This document shows, in pieces, positions 19,176 through 28,118 of a DNA stretch of 64,000 nt. Numbering within the stretch: position 1 is the first letter of the stretch; every line of letters starts with the position of its first letter. Below the pieces are notes generated by a model, which saw only the letters and a program-made list of their open reading frames with translations, searched no databases and was not told the DNA's origin. This stretch comes from Mesorhizobium sp. Pch-S. Lineage in GTDB: Bacteria > Pseudomonadota > Alphaproteobacteria > Rhizobiales > Rhizobiaceae. The stretch spans positions 806,001 to 870,000 of the forward strand of contig NZ_CP029562.1 of the NCBI RefSeq assembly GCF_004136315.1. The letters are read 5' to 3'. Made by a program: the position numbers and the translations under genes.

Positions 19176-20281
19176 TCGGCGGCTTCCCTTGTTTCAAGAA
19201 CCGCCTCGCCGGTGCGCTGCTCGTATTCGGAGCGCATGGTGCGAACCAGGCCGAGCTCGGCCTGGAAATCGACGTAGTGCGGCAGTTTCAGATGTTCGAC
19301 GAAGCCGGTGGCCTGGACGTTGTCGCAATGCGACAGCACGAACTCCTGGTCCTGCGGCGCCGCGACCAGATCCTCGCCCAATTCCTCCGCGCGCAAGGCA
19401 CGATCGCACAGCGACATCGCCATCGCCTTACGTTCGGACTGGCCGAAGACCAGTCCGTAGCCGCGTGTGAACTGTGGCGGCGCCTTGGCCGATCCCTTGA
19501 ACTGGTTGACCATCTGGCATTCTGTCACCTGGACGCGGCCGACCGGAACGGCAAAGCCGAGTTCCGGCATGAACACCTCGACATCGACCTCGCCGATGCG
19601 AACCTCGCCGACAAAGGGATGGCTGCGGGCATAGCCGCGCTGGGTCGAATAGCCGAGCGCCAGCAGGAACCCTTCGTCGCCGCGCGACAGCGACTGCAGC
19701 CGCATGGCGCGCGACATCGGAAATTCGGTCGGCGTCTGGTTGATGTCGCCGGGCTCAAGCGCCGGATCAACGAAGCCGTCGTCCTCGATCAGGCCTTCCT
19801 GTCCGAGGATGTCGGCCACGCGCATGACCGGTTCCTGGGCACCACCGCGCAGCGCTCCGGTTTCGATCTGCGGATCGCCTTCGAGTTCTTCATCGAGCAG
19901 GCGGTGCGTGTAGTCGAATGTCGGTCCGAGCAACTGGCCGCCGGGCAGATCCTTGTAGCAGGCGGACACGCGCCGCTCGACCAGCATGGCGCCGGTATCG
20001 ACGGGCTCGCTATGACCGAAGCGGGGCAGCGTGGTGCGGTAGGCGCGCACCAGGAAGATCGCTTCGATCAGGTCGCCGCGCGCCTGCTTGATGGCGAGCG
20101 CCGCCAGCCGGCGATCGTAGAGCGAGCCTTCGCTCATGACACGGTCGACGCCGATGCTCAGCTGTTCGGTGATCTGCTCGAGCGTCAGCGCCGGCACCGA
20201 CCTGTCGCCGCGACGGCGATCGGCCAGCAGGCGGTGGGCATTGTCGATGGCGGCCTCGCCGCCCTTGACTGCAACATACAT
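19172..20281 (-). CDS. phnI: C-P lyase core protein PhnI
   Basis: A 369-residue PhnI, the nucleosidase subunit. With PhnG, H and L it replaces adenine of ATP by the phosphonate to make ribose 1-phosphonate 5-triphosphate. It has the conserved N-terminus MYVAVKGGEAAIDNAH, the RGYARSHPFVGEVRIGEV block and the LPHYVDFQAELGLVR block near the C-terminus. It starts 3 bases after phnH and overlaps phnJ by four. Confidence 0.96.
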   Translation of the reverse strand: MYVAVKGGEAAIDNAHRLLADRRRGDRSVPALTLEQITEQLSIGVDRVMSEGSLYDRRLAALAIKQARGDLIEAIFLVRAYRTTLPRFGHSEPVDTGAMLVERRVSACYKDLPGGQLLGPTFDYTHRLLDEELEGDPQIETGALRGGAQEPVMRVADILGQEGLIEDDGFVDPALEPGDINQTPTEFPMSRAMRLQSLSRGDEGFLLALGYSTQRGYARSHPFVGEVRIGEVDVEVFMPELGFAVPVGRVQVTECQMVNQFKGSAKAPPQFTRGYGLVFGQSERKAMAMSLCDRALRAEELGEDLVAAPQDQEFVLSHCDNVQATGFVEHLKLPHYVDFQAELGLVRTMRSEYEQRTGEAVLETREAAE

Positions 20282-20284
20282 TGA

Positions 20285-20896
20285 TCAGCCCTCCATCTCG
20301 ACGAGGCGCACTGAGCGCGGCAGGCAGGCGATGGCATCGCCCGTGGTGAGGATGAGGTCGACGCCGCGCGGGAAGCGCTTGCGGTTGGCTTTCCATTGCG
20401 CGGCGAAATCCTGCGGCAGGCCGCGCGGTGCCAGCGTGACACGATCGCGGATGCCCGGACCTTCGAACGTCAGCGGCATACCACCTTCCAGGCTGGGCAC
20501 CTGCAGCATCAGCGTGGCGGAACGGTCGGGATACTCCTGGGTGCCTTGAGCAAAGCGTTCCAGCGGCGGCATGGTCAGCGGAGCGCCGACCAGGGCGAAA
20601 GCAACGTCGCCGCAGGTCGCCATCTCGCGGGCGCCGGTATGGAAGGCAAGCCAGGCGCGCAGCGCGGCATGTTCAGCCAGCGAGGCATCCAGCCAGAACG
20701 GCGTATCGGCATCGATCAGGGCACAGGCCACGGCGCCGGCGGCCCGACCGAGCGGCGCCGGTGGCTTCACCACCGCATCGACCTCGACGATCGTCGCAGG
20801 CTTGGCCATCGCGTCCATGACGGCACGAAAGACGGACTGGGCGTTCAGGACCGGATTGGAGAACCCGCCCTCGAGGGCAGTCGCTTCGTTCTGCAT
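20285..20896 (-). CDS. phnH: C-P lyase core protein PhnH
   Basis: A 203-residue PhnH, a PLP-transferase-like fold without cofactor that joins PhnG, I and J in the C-P lyase core. It has the typical NPVLNAQSVFRAVMDAMAKPATIVE opening and the segment RDRVTLAPRGLPQDFAAQWKANR-like block near the C-terminus. The start ATG shares its first base with the end of phnG (ATGA-type overlap at 20896). Confidence 0.95.
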   Translation of the reverse strand: MQNEATALEGGFSNPVLNAQSVFRAVMDAMAKPATIVEVDAVVKPPAPLGRAAGAVACALIDADTPFWLDASLAEHAALRAWLAFHTGAREMATCGDVAFALVGAPLTMPPLERFAQGTQEYPDRSATLMLQVPSLEGGMPLTFEGPGIRDRVTLAPRGLPQDFAAQWKANRKRFPRGVDLILTTGDAIACLPRSVRLVEMEG

Positions 20897-21351
20897 CAGT
20901 CCTCTCCTCGCACCATGGTGAAGAAGTCGACGCGCGTGGCTGCGGTCTGCTGGCGGCGCGCCTCATCGGCCTGGTCGAGCTCGCGCCGGATCGGCTGGAT
21001 CAATTCGGCATCGATGCGCGCCGCGGTCTCGGCATTGCGGCAGAGCGCGTCGATAACCGCCGAGAGCCGCGCCTTGGCATGATCGCGGCCGAGAGCCATG
21101 GCATGACCGACCGAACCGTCCTCCAGCTTGACGCTGGCGCGGGTGACGGTCGCCTCGCCGACATTGAACGGCTCACCGGTGCCGCCGACCCGCCCGCGCA
21201 GCATCACCAGGCCCGCCTCGGGGCCACGCAGAGGGGTGTGCCTGGGCTGCAGCCCGAGCGTCGCCCACAACGCGCTCAGCCGCTCGCCGCTGCAGCGCGC
21301 CAGGACCGCCATCCGGTCCCGTCGCGCGGTTTGATCCGCCGTGATGTTCAT
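20896..21351 (-). CDS. phnG: C-P lyase core protein PhnG
   Basis: A 151-residue PhnG, first gene of the operon. Its core carries RPPETGLVMLRGRVGGTG-like sequence (here RGPEAGLVMLRGRVGGTG), then GEATVTRASVKLEDGSVGHAMALGRDHAKA. ATG 21351 has GAGG a few bases upstream and gives the normal N-terminus; the open frame to 21384 runs into the operator. It is divergent from phnF, with a shared control region of 103 bases. Confidence 0.94.
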   Translation of the reverse strand: MNITADQTARRDRMAVLARCSGERLSALWATLGLQPRHTPLRGPEAGLVMLRGRVGGTGEPFNVGEATVTRASVKLEDGSVGHAMALGRDHAKARLSAVIDALCRNAETAARIDAELIQPIRRELDQADEARRQQTAATRVDFFTMVRGED

Positions 21352-21364
21352 GCCAACCTCAAAT

Positions 21365-21384
21365 TTGTCTATTGATCTAGACAA
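21365..21384. promoter_or_regulatory. Probable PhnF operator between phnG and phnF
   Basis: TTGTCTATTGATCTAGACAA is a perfect inverted repeat with 7-base arms and a 6-base centre, 14 bases upstream of the phnG start. A second, shorter dyad, GTCTTAGAC, lies at 21401-21409. GntR/HutC-type regulators bind such GTCTA-GAC dyads, and this one sits where it would block RNA polymerase for phnG. That PhnF binds it is inference from position and symmetry. Confidence 0.65.
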
Positions 21385-21454
21385 CTAGATAACTTATTCT
21401 GTCTTAGACCCGTTGAATGACGGAAGAATGACAACGATGTTGCTGTGAGGAAAA

Positions 21455-22192
21455 ATGTCGAAGTCGGCACTGCATCGAGGGGTCGGCGTCGCGTTGTGGC
21501 GGCAGATCGGCGACGAGATCCGGCGTGGCATCGGCGCCGGTCTTGCCGACCAGAACGGTCGCCTGCCGGCCGAGGCCGAGCTGGCAACACGCTTCGGCGT
21601 GAACCGGCATACGGTGCGCGCCGCGATCGCCGCCCTGGTCCATGAAGGCGTGCTTCGCAGCGAACAGGGACGCGGCACCTATGTGCGGCGCCAGAAGCGC
21701 CTCACCTATCCGATCGGCGCCAGGACCCGCTTCTCCGCCGGGCTCGAAGGCCAGGCGCGGGACCGTCAGATCGAACTGCTCGACCAGGCCCGTGAGCCTG
21801 CCAGTGCCGCGGTTGCCGCAGCACTGGGGCTTGAGGTCTCCGAAGAGGTGATCCGCCTCGAAATGCGCGGCCTCGCCGACGGCGTTCCTGTTTCACGTTC
21901 CACTGCCTGGTTTCATGCCGCACGTTTCCCCGAAATCGCGCGCCATTTCGCCAGCACTCATTCGATTACCCAGGCCCTCGCACTCTCTGGCATCACGGAC
22001 TATCGCCGCGCCTCGACGACCATCGAAGCACGGCATGCTGATGATACCGACACGCGTGATCTTCAGCTTTCACCCGGCGCCATCGTGCTGGTCGCGCGTG
22101 GCATCAATATCGATAGCAGCGACAAGCCGATCCAGTATTCGCAGACGCGCTTCTCGGCGGATCGCGTCGAACTGACCGTCAGTCCCGACTAG
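21455..22192 (+). CDS. phnF: GntR/HutC-family phosphonate regulator PhnF
   Basis: A 245-residue regulator. The N-terminal winged helix (LWRQIGDEIRRGI through RFGVNRHTVRAAIAALVHEGVL, about residues 10-68) is followed by a UTRA effector domain (TRFSAGLEGQARD through the ILVARGINIDSSDKPIQYSQTRFSADRV end). GAGG lies 5 bases before the ATG. It is divergent from phnG and is the likely repressor of the phn operon, released by phosphonates, Pi starvation signals or a pathway intermediate; the effector is not visible from sequence. Confidence 0.93.
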   Translation: MSKSALHRGVGVALWRQIGDEIRRGIGAGLADQNGRLPAEAELATRFGVNRHTVRAAIAALVHEGVLRSEQGRGTYVRRQKRLTYPIGARTRFSAGLEGQARDRQIELLDQAREPASAAVAAALGLEVSEEVIRLEMRGLADGVPVSRSTAWFHAARFPEIARHFASTHSITQALALSGITDYRRASTTIEARHADDTDTRDLQLSPGAIVLVARGINIDSSDKPIQYSQTRFSADRVELTVSPD

Positions 22193-22292
22193 AGCGCCGC
22201 GCGTCCTTTTGGACGCGCAAAGGTCGCTCTAGCACTTTGATTTGGCGCATGATCCTTTCCGAAAATCGATCCCGATTTTCGGGGTCATGCGC
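22191..22292. repeat. Composite palindromic repeat after phnF
   Basis: A second, uninterrupted copy of the composite seen near 1877-2020. AGAGCG/CGCTCT outer arms surround GCGCGTCC/GGACGCGC (22191-22230), then the spacer CACTTTGATTTGGCGCATGA, then CCGAAAATCG/CGATTTTCGG (22259-22281) and a closing GGTCATGCGC. The first base pairs overlap the phnF stop codon. It may also act as a folded 3' end for the phnF and small-protein messages. Confidence 0.75.
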
Positions 22293-22299
22293 TAGGCGC

Positions 22300-22416
22300 T
22301 CAGCCCCATAGCATCAGGGCGACCCAGCAGCCGATGATGACGGCGGCTGCGATCGGGACACCCCAATCCGAAAGGAAGTGTGCGGGACGGTTTGTGTCGA
22401 AGTGGAGGAATGCCAT
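22300..22416 (-). CDS. Small single-pass membrane protein, 38 residues
   Basis: The ORF from ATG 22416 encodes a 38-residue peptide starting MAFLHFDTNRP, with one strongly hydrophobic helix (VPIAAAVIIGCWVALMLWG) at its end. AGGAGGG lies 7 bases before the ATG, a near-ideal ribosome-binding site. About 70 bases further upstream a TATAAT box is present on the same strand. I do not recognise the family. The good initiation signals and the membrane helix argue for a real small protein; conservation is not testable here. Confidence 0.55.
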   Translation of the reverse strand: MAFLHFDTNRPAHFLSDWGVPIAAAVIIGCWVALMLWG

Positions 22417-22488
22417 AGCATGCCCTCCTCTGACGGGCTGGATGTCGCCCTCTGCAGCCGAGCCCTGTTTCGGCTGTCGACTGCGGTG

Positions 22489-22518
22489 ATTATACACCCT
22501 GGTGGCATTCTCCACCAA
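22489..22518 (-). promoter_or_regulatory. Sigma-70-type promoter for the 38-residue protein
   Basis: On the minus strand TTGGTG (22513-22518) is followed after 18 bases by a consensus TATAAT (22489-22494). The transcript would begin near 22482 and contain a hairpin of CAGCCGA/TCGGCTG arms (about 22454-22475) before the ribosome-binding site of the small ORF. The folded leader also leaves open a small regulatory RNA. Confidence 0.5.
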
Positions 22519-22543
22519 ACGAATCGTGGACCTGCGTATCGGC

Positions 22544-22630
22544 CCGAAAATCGGAGTCGATTTTCGGAAAGCACGATGCGCAACAGAAAAGTTAGAGCGT
22601 TTCCGCGTTTCCGCTAAAACGGAAACGCTC
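22544..22630. repeat. Palindromic repeat pair upstream of the 2-hydroxyacid dehydrogenase
   Basis: Two modules of the dispersed family, in the opposite order to the copy at 22191. CCGAAAATCG/CGATTTTCGG flank a 4-base loop at 22544-22567. GAGCGTTTCCG and CGGAAACGCTC (22595-22605 and 22620-22630) form the second stem. The last module ends 4 bases before the GGAG ribosome-binding site of the next gene, so the hairpin may affect its translation or mark the transcript start. Confidence 0.7.
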
Positions 22631-22642
22631 TATGGAGACCAG

Positions 22643-23581
22643 ATGAAACCGCATCTCCTGCTCGTTGAACCGATGATGGCCGAGATCGAAGCCAGGCTCG
22701 ATGCCGGCTATCAGGTGCATCGCCTCTTCGACGCCGCGCAGCGTGACGGGATCGAAACAGCGCGCAGCGACATTCGTGCCGTCGTGACCGGCGGCGGCAC
22801 CGGTCTTGGCAATGACTGGATCAACCGGCTGCCGGCCCTCGGCATCATTGCCGTCAACGGCGTTGGCACGGACAGGATCGATCTGGCTTACGCTCGCCAG
22901 CGCAACATTCACGTCACCACCACGCAGGGCGCTCTGACCGACGAAGTTGCCGACATGGGGCTGGCTCTGATCCTTGCCGTGCTGCGCCGGATCGTCGAAG
23001 GCGACCGGTTCGTGCGCAGCGGCCGCTGGCAGGCAGGCGAACCGTTTCCGCTCGGCTCCAGCCCGCGCGGCAAGCGGCTGGGCATCCTGGGGCTTGGCCA
23101 GATCGGCCGCGCGCTGGGCACCCGCGCCGAGCTCTTCGGCATGGCCGTGCGCTATTCGAACCGGACGCACTATCACGACGTCGCCTGGCCGCATTTTGCC
23201 GACGCGGCAGCGCTTGCCGCCGACAGCGATGTGCTCGCCGTCTGCGTCGCAGCGACATCCGACACGCGTCGCGTCGTCGATGGCGCTGTGCTCAAGGCGC
23301 TCGGCCCGCAAGGCGCGCTGATCAACATCGCGCGCGGCAGCGTCGTCGACGAGGACGCGCTGGTGGCAGCCCTGCGCGACGGCACGATCGCCGCGGCTGG
23401 CCTCGACGTGTTCGAGAACGAACCGGCCATCCGCAATGATTTCCTCGACCTGCCCAATGTCGTGCTGATGCCGCATCAGGCCAGCGCCACAGTCGAAACA
23501 CGCCGCACCATGGGCAACATGGTGCTGGCCAGCCTCGACGCCTATTTCACCGGAAAGCGGCCCGAAAACACCGTGAACTGA
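22643..23581 (+). CDS. D-isomer-specific 2-hydroxyacid dehydrogenase (NAD(P)-dependent)
   Basis: A 312-residue enzyme of the glyoxylate/hydroxypyruvate reductase type. The N-terminal catalytic lobe has VNGVGTDRIDL. The Rossmann motif GLGQIGRALG lies near residue 150. The catalytic Arg is in NIARGSVVDEDAL, the Glu in DVFENEP and the His in MPHQASAT. It reduces 2-keto acids or oxidises D-2-hydroxyacids; the exact substrate is unknown. ATG 22643 has GGAG 6 bases upstream, while the open frame from 22502 is repeat sequence. Confidence 0.92.
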   Translation: MKPHLLLVEPMMAEIEARLDAGYQVHRLFDAAQRDGIETARSDIRAVVTGGGTGLGNDWINRLPALGIIAVNGVGTDRIDLAYARQRNIHVTTTQGALTDEVADMGLALILAVLRRIVEGDRFVRSGRWQAGEPFPLGSSPRGKRLGILGLGQIGRALGTRAELFGMAVRYSNRTHYHDVAWPHFADAAALAADSDVLAVCVAATSDTRRVVDGAVLKALGPQGALINIARGSVVDEDALVAALRDGTIAAAGLDVFENEPAIRNDFLDLPNVVLMPHQASATVETRRTMGNMVLASLDAYFTGKRPENTVN

Positions 23582-23645
23582 ACAGTTCCAGCAAGCAGAT
23601 CATCTCTGGGGGTTGCACTGGCGCGCTCATGCCGCGACCGTCGAC

Positions 23646-23692
23646 AATATTACCCGGGCAATATTGACGTGATAATTTCATCCGGGTAATAA
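23646..23692 (+). promoter_or_regulatory. Strong promoter with paired operator sites before the alpha/beta hydrolase
   Basis: TTGACG (23664-23669), a 17-base spacer and TAATAA (23687-23692) make a good sigma-70 promoter. The near-palindrome AATATTACCCGGGCAATATT (23646-23665) overlaps the -35 box. A half-site CCGGGTAAT (23682-23690) overlaps the -10 box and repeats the ATTACCCGG arm inverted. The arrangement is what a repressor covering the promoter would need; no regulator gene is adjacent, so the binding protein is unknown. Confidence 0.6.
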
Positions 23693-23778
23693 ATAACCTG
23701 CCGGCCGCTGACGACAGGCACGCACCGGCTGCAATCGAAACTCGTCTTCCTCAATCACATGATCCCCGGAACGTCATC

Positions 23779-24678
23779 ATGGCTATTGTCAGAACCAATG
23801 CGATCGATCTGGCCTATGACAGCTTCGGCAGCGAGGCCGACGAAACGATCCTGTTGATCGCCGGGTTGGGCACGCAGATGATCCGTTGGACGGTTCCGTT
23901 CTGCGAAGAACTGGCAGCGCGAGGCTATCGCGTCATCCGCTTCGACAACCGCGACGCCGGATGTTCGACACATTTCCGCGACCTCGCTCCACCGGATTTC
24001 GGCGCCCTGGCCGCGACGCTCATGGCCGGACGGCGACCGGATGTTCCCTATACACTCGGCGACATGACTGCGGACGTGGTCGGATTGCTCGATGTGCTCG
24101 CCATCGACAGGGCTCATGTCGTCGGGCGGTCACTGGGTGGGATGATCGCGCAGATCGTTGCGAGCGAATATCCCGGGCGGGTGCTGTCCTTGACGTCGAT
24201 CATGTCGAGCACCGGCAATCCGAACCTGCCCCAGGCGGCGCCCGACGTCATGGCGCTGATGATGCGCCCCGCGCCGGATCCGGCCTCGGACGAAACCGGC
24301 TTTGTCGCACACAGCCTTGCCTTCGCGCGTCGCATCGCCGGCGGCGGCCATCTGTTTGATGAAGAGGCCTGTCGCGTCCTGATACTGGAAGAAATCCGGC
24401 GCGCCTATGATCCGGGCGGCTTCGGTCGACAGATCGCCGCTATTGCCGTGACCGGTGACCGTCGTTCACGACTGGCGACGATCACCGCACCGACGCTCGT
24501 CATTCATGGAAGCGAGGATCCGCTCATCCCTCCGGCTTGCGGCGAAGACACCGCAGCATCCATTCCGAATGCGGATTTCATGCTGATCGACGGGATGGGA
24601 CATGATCTGCCGCCCGCCTTGTATGGCACGGTTATCGATGCGATCGATCGGACGGCAGGACTGGCGTCAACGCACTGA
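23779..24678 (+). CDS. Alpha/beta-fold hydrolase
   Basis: A 299-residue hydrolase. The oxyanion region is LIAGLGTQMIRW, the nucleophile Ser118 sits in VVGRSLGGM, the acid is in HGSEDPLIP and the catalytic His is in DGMGHDLP. FDNRDAGCSTHF near residue 55 is typical of the group containing aclacinomycin methylesterase-like and haloperoxidase-like hydrolases. The substrate is unknown. It is expressed alone from the promoter at 23646-23692. Confidence 0.88.
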   Translation: MAIVRTNAIDLAYDSFGSEADETILLIAGLGTQMIRWTVPFCEELAARGYRVIRFDNRDAGCSTHFRDLAPPDFGALAATLMAGRRPDVPYTLGDMTADVVGLLDVLAIDRAHVVGRSLGGMIAQIVASEYPGRVLSLTSIMSSTGNPNLPQAAPDVMALMMRPAPDPASDETGFVAHSLAFARRIAGGGHLFDEEACRVLILEEIRRAYDPGGFGRQIAAIAVTGDRRSRLATITAPTLVIHGSEDPLIPPACGEDTAASIPNADFMLIDGMGHDLPPALYGTVIDAIDRTAGLASTH

Positions 24679-24736
24679 ATGATGCGTGGGCAGTGGGTGG
24701 CGGACGAGCCGCCAACCAATTGCCCATGCATGCGCG

Positions 24737-27058
24737 TCACCGCTTCTTGAACGCCTCGGCCAGCGCCGCGCCAAATGCCCCTTGCGACGGTGGCGCCTTG
24801 TCCGGCCTGCCCCTGCCCTGCTGCGGCATGGCGGGTTTTCTCGGACCGTCCTGACGCGCCGGCCTGGCCGAACCACCATCGCCATCACGCCGCATGGTCA
24901 GGCCGATGCGCTTGCGGGCAATGTCGACATCGACCACACGCACCTTGACGATGTCGCCGGCCTTGACCACGTCATGCGCGTCCTTCACGAACCGGTCGGC
25001 GAGTTGCGAGACATGGACCAGGCCGTCCTGGTGCACGCCGATGTCGACGAAGGCACCAAAGGCGGCGACATTGGTGACCGTGCCTTCGAGCAGCATGCCC
25101 GGCTTCAGATCCTTGATGTCGTCGACACCGTCGGCAAAGGTCGCCGTCTTGAAACCCGGACGCGGATCGCGGCCGGGCTTTTCCAGCTCGGCGATGATGT
25201 CGCGCACGGTCGGCAGGCCGAAACGCTCGTCTACGAAAACGCGCGGGTCCAGGGCCTGCAGCATGGCGCGGTCGCCCATCAACGCCCGCAGATCGCGCCC
25301 GCAGGCGGCAACGATCTTCTTGGCGACGCCATAGGCTTCCGGGTGCACCGAGGACGCGTCCAGCGGCTCGGCACCGTTCGGAATGCGCAGGAAGCCGGCG
25401 CTTTGTTCGAAGGCGCGCGGCCCGAGGCGAGACACCTTGAGCAGTTCTTGCCGGCTGGGGAACGGCCCATTGGCATCGCGATGGGCAACGATTGCTTCCG
25501 CCAGCGAAGCGCCGAGCCCTGAAACGCGGGCCAGCAGCGGCGCGGAAGCGGTGTTGAGGTCGACACCGACGGCGTTCACCGCATCTTCCACCACCGCGTC
25601 GAGCGAACGCGCCAGCCGGTACTGGTCGACATCGTGCTGGTATTGTCCGACGCCGATCGACTTCGGCTCGATCTTGACGAGTTCTGCCAGCGGGTCCTGC
25701 AGCCGGCGGGCAATGGAAACGGCGCCACGCAGGGAAACATCGAGGCCCGGGAATTCGGCGGCAGCGGTTTCAGAGGCGGAATAGACCGATGCGCCGGCCT
25801 CGCTGACGATGACCTTCAGCGGCTTAGGCGCCGGCATGTCACCAAGCAGGTCGGCGACCAGCTTCTCGGTCTCGCGGCTCGCCGTACCGTTGCCGATCGC
25901 GATGAGCTCGACATTGTGCTGGCGCATCAGCCGGGCGAGTTCGGCCTGGGCGCCGCGCACATCGTTCTTCGGCTGGAATGGATAGACCGTTGCCGTCTCC
26001 TTGAGCTTTCCGGTGCCGTCGACCACCGCCACCTTCACACCGGTGCGGATGCCCGGGTCGAGCCCCATGGTGGCACGCGAGCCGGCGGGCGCAGCCAGCA
26101 GCAGGTCCTTGAGGTTGCGGGCAAAGACGTGGATCGCCTCTTCCTCAGCGCGTTCGCGCAGGTCGCGCATCAGGTCGAGCGACAGATGCAGCGACAGCTT
26201 GACCCGCCAGGTCCAGCCGGCAACCTCGGTCAGCCATTTGTCGCCCGGCAGCATGTTGCCGATGCCCAGCGTCTGCACGATGATGCGCTCGACCGGCTTC
26301 ACCGGCGAGGTGTCGTCGGCGTCGACTTCGATGGCGAGCGAGAGCACGTCCTCGTTGCGGCCGCGCAGCATCGCCAGCGCCCTGTGGCTGGGCGTCGTCG
26401 CCCAGCGCTCGCCATGGTCGAAATAGTCGGAAAACTTGGCGCCTGCCTCCTGCTTGCCGTCGACGACACGCGAGCGCAGGAAGGCACGGTCCTGCATATA
26501 GGTGCGCAGCTTGCCGACCAGGTCGGCGTTCTCGGCGAACTGTTCGGAAAGGATGTCGCGCACGCCCTCCAGCGCCGCCTTCGTGTCCGGCACCTCTTCG
26601 GTGATATAGCCTTCGGCCAGTTGCAGCGGCACTGCGGCGCGGTCGGCCATGATCGCCTCTGCCAGCGGACCGAGCCCGCGCTCGCGCGCGATCTCGGCCT
26701 TGGTGCGCCGCTTCGGCTTGTAGGGCAGATAGATGTCTTCGAGCTCGGCCTTGGTCGCTGCCGCGGCGATCTTGAGCTTCAGCTCGTCCGTCAGCTTGCC
26801 CTGTTCGCCGATCGATTCCAGGATCGCAGCGCGCCGTGCGTCGAGCTCGCGCAGATAGACGAGGCGTTCGGCAAGCTGGCGCAGCTGCGTGTCGTCGAGA
26901 CCGCCGGTCACTTCCTTGCGGTAGCGCGCCACGAACGGAACCGTCGCGCCTTCGTCGAGCAGGGCGATCGCCGCCGATACCTGCTGCGGCCTGGCCGCGA
27001 TTTCAGCCGCGATGACGGAAGCGATCCGTTCCTTGCCCGCCTGTTCTGCGCCACTCAT
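24737..27058 (-). CDS. tex: Tex-family RNA-binding transcription accessory protein
   Basis: A 773-residue cytoplasmic protein matching full-length Tex. In order it has an N-terminal helical region ([20 protein letters not shown], then [19 protein letters not shown]), a YqgF/RNase H-like domain ([17 protein letters not shown]), helix-hairpin-helix repeats ([24 protein letters not shown]) and an S1 RNA-binding domain near residue 660 ([29 protein letters not shown]). The Lys/Arg/Pro/Gln-rich tail is low complexity. Tex acts in transcription and nucleic-acid-related stress functions. It stands alone and is not obviously part of the neighbouring operons. Confidence 0.96.
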   Translation of the reverse strand: MSGAEQAGKERIASVIAAEIAARPQQVSAAIALLDEGATVPFVARYRKEVTGGLDDTQLRQLAERLVYLRELDARRAAILESIGEQGKLTDELKLKIAAAATKAELEDIYLPYKPKRRTKAEIARERGLGPLAEAIMADRAAVPLQLAEGYITEEVPDTKAALEGVRDILSEQFAENADLVGKLRTYMQDRAFLRSRVVDGKQEAGAKFSDYFDHGERWATTPSHRALAMLRGRNEDVLSLAIEVDADDTSPVKPVERIIVQTLGIGNMLPGDKWLTEVAGWTWRVKLSLHLSLDLMRDLRERAEEEAIHVFARNLKDLLLAAPAGSRATMGLDPGIRTGVKVAVVDGTGKLKETATVYPFQPKNDVRGAQAELARLMRQHNVELIAIGNGTASRETEKLVADLLGDMPAPKPLKVIVSEAGASVYSASETAAAEFPGLDVSLRGAVSIARRLQDPLAELVKIEPKSIGVGQYQHDVDQYRLARSLDAVVEDAVNAVGVDLNTASAPLLARVSGLGASLAEAIVAHRDANGPFPSRQELLKVSRLGPRAFEQSAGFLRIPNGAEPLDASSVHPEAYGVAKKIVAACGRDLRALMGDRAMLQALDPRVFVDERFGLPTVRDIIAELEKPGRDPRPGFKTATFADGVDDIKDLKPGMLLEGTVTNVAAFGAFVDIGVHQDGLVHVSQLADRFVKDAHDVVKAGDIVKVRVVDVDIARKRIGLTMRRDGDGGSARPARQDGPRKPAMPQQGRGRPDKAPPSQGAFGAALAEAFKKR

Positions 27059-27250
27059 GCGTTACTTCGTCTCCAACCATCGAGTCGGCGCACCATATTC
27101 AAGTGCGCGAGGGGCCGCCACGCTGTTGGCCGGGCGAGCCTGTTTCTCCACAGCGAGCGGAAACGGCCGACAAACTGCGGAACCGATCGGCGGCTCATGC
27201 ATTCCCGACCTCAGGGGCGGCACCGCAGAATGTGGGAGAATGTGCCCTCG

Positions 27251-28117
27251 ATGAACAAGACCCTTCTTCAGGTCCAGCACCTGACCATGGAGTTCGGTGG
27301 CCTGGTCGCCATCGGCGACCTGTCCTTCGAGACCAGGCGCGGCGAGATCACCGCGCTGATCGGTCCGAACGGAGCCGGCAAGACGACGGTGTTCAATTGC
27401 ATCACCGGTTTCTACAAGCCGACCGAGGGCATGATCCATTTCACCGGCCAGGATGGCTCGGAGTTCCTGCTCGAACGCATGGCGGACTTCCAGATCACCG
27501 CCAGGGCCAAGGTGGCCCGCACCTTCCAGAACATCCGCCTGTTTCCTGGCCTCACGGTGCTGGAGAACATGCTGGTCGCCCAGCACAACAAGCTGATGAA
27601 GGCGTCGGGCTTCCTTGTCCTGGGCCTGTTCGGCTTCGGCAGCTATCGCCGCGCTTCCACGGAATCGGTGGAATTGGCGCAGTACTGGCTGGAAAAGGCC
27701 GGGCTCATCGACCGTGCCGACGACCCTGCCGGCGACCTGCCCTATGGCGCACAGCGCCGGCTGGAGATCGTGCGCGCCATGTGCACCGGCCCGGAATTGC
27801 TCTGCCTCGATGAGCCCGCCGCCGGTCTCAATCCGAAGGAATCACTGGCGCTCAACGAACTGCTGATGGATATCCGCGACACCAACGGCACATCGATCCT
27901 GCTGATCGAGCATGACATGTCGGTGGTGATGCAGATTTCCGACCACATCGTGGTGCTGGAGTATGGCCGCAAGATCTCCGATGGCGATCCGGCGTTCGTC
28001 CGCTCGGATCCCAGGGTCATCGCCGCCTACCTCGGCGTCGACGACGAAGAGGTCGAGACCGTGCTCACCGATGTCGGCGACGCCAAGGTCATCGAGCAGC
28101 TCGACACGGATCGCTAG
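27251..28117 (+). CDS. livG: Branched-chain amino acid-type ABC transporter ATP-binding protein LivG
   Basis: A 288-residue ATPase: Walker [10 protein letters not shown], a LivG-type helical insert ([26 protein letters not shown]), signature region [14 protein letters not shown], Walker [14 protein letters not shown] and the switch His in [10 protein letters not shown]. The C-terminal 30 residues are acidic and longer than usual. It would pair with LivF and the LivHM permeases, but none of these lies next to it; the downstream gene is on the opposite strand. ATG 27251 gives the standard N-terminus; ATG 27230 is another option. Confidence 0.9.
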   Translation: MNKTLLQVQHLTMEFGGLVAIGDLSFETRRGEITALIGPNGAGKTTVFNCITGFYKPTEGMIHFTGQDGSEFLLERMADFQITARAKVARTFQNIRLFPGLTVLENMLVAQHNKLMKASGFLVLGLFGFGSYRRASTESVELAQYWLEKAGLIDRADDPAGDLPYGAQRRLEIVRAMCTGPELLCLDEPAAGLNPKESLALNELLMDIRDTNGTSILLIEHDMSVVMQISDHIVVLEYGRKISDGDPAFVRSDPRVIAAYLGVDDEEVETVLTDVGDAKVIEQLDTDR

Positions 28118-28118
28118 C

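Noticed and set aside
25634..27250. A long N-terminal extension of LivG running across the tex gene
   Set aside because: The extension is antisense to tex and carries no family sequence; LivG starts normally at 27251.
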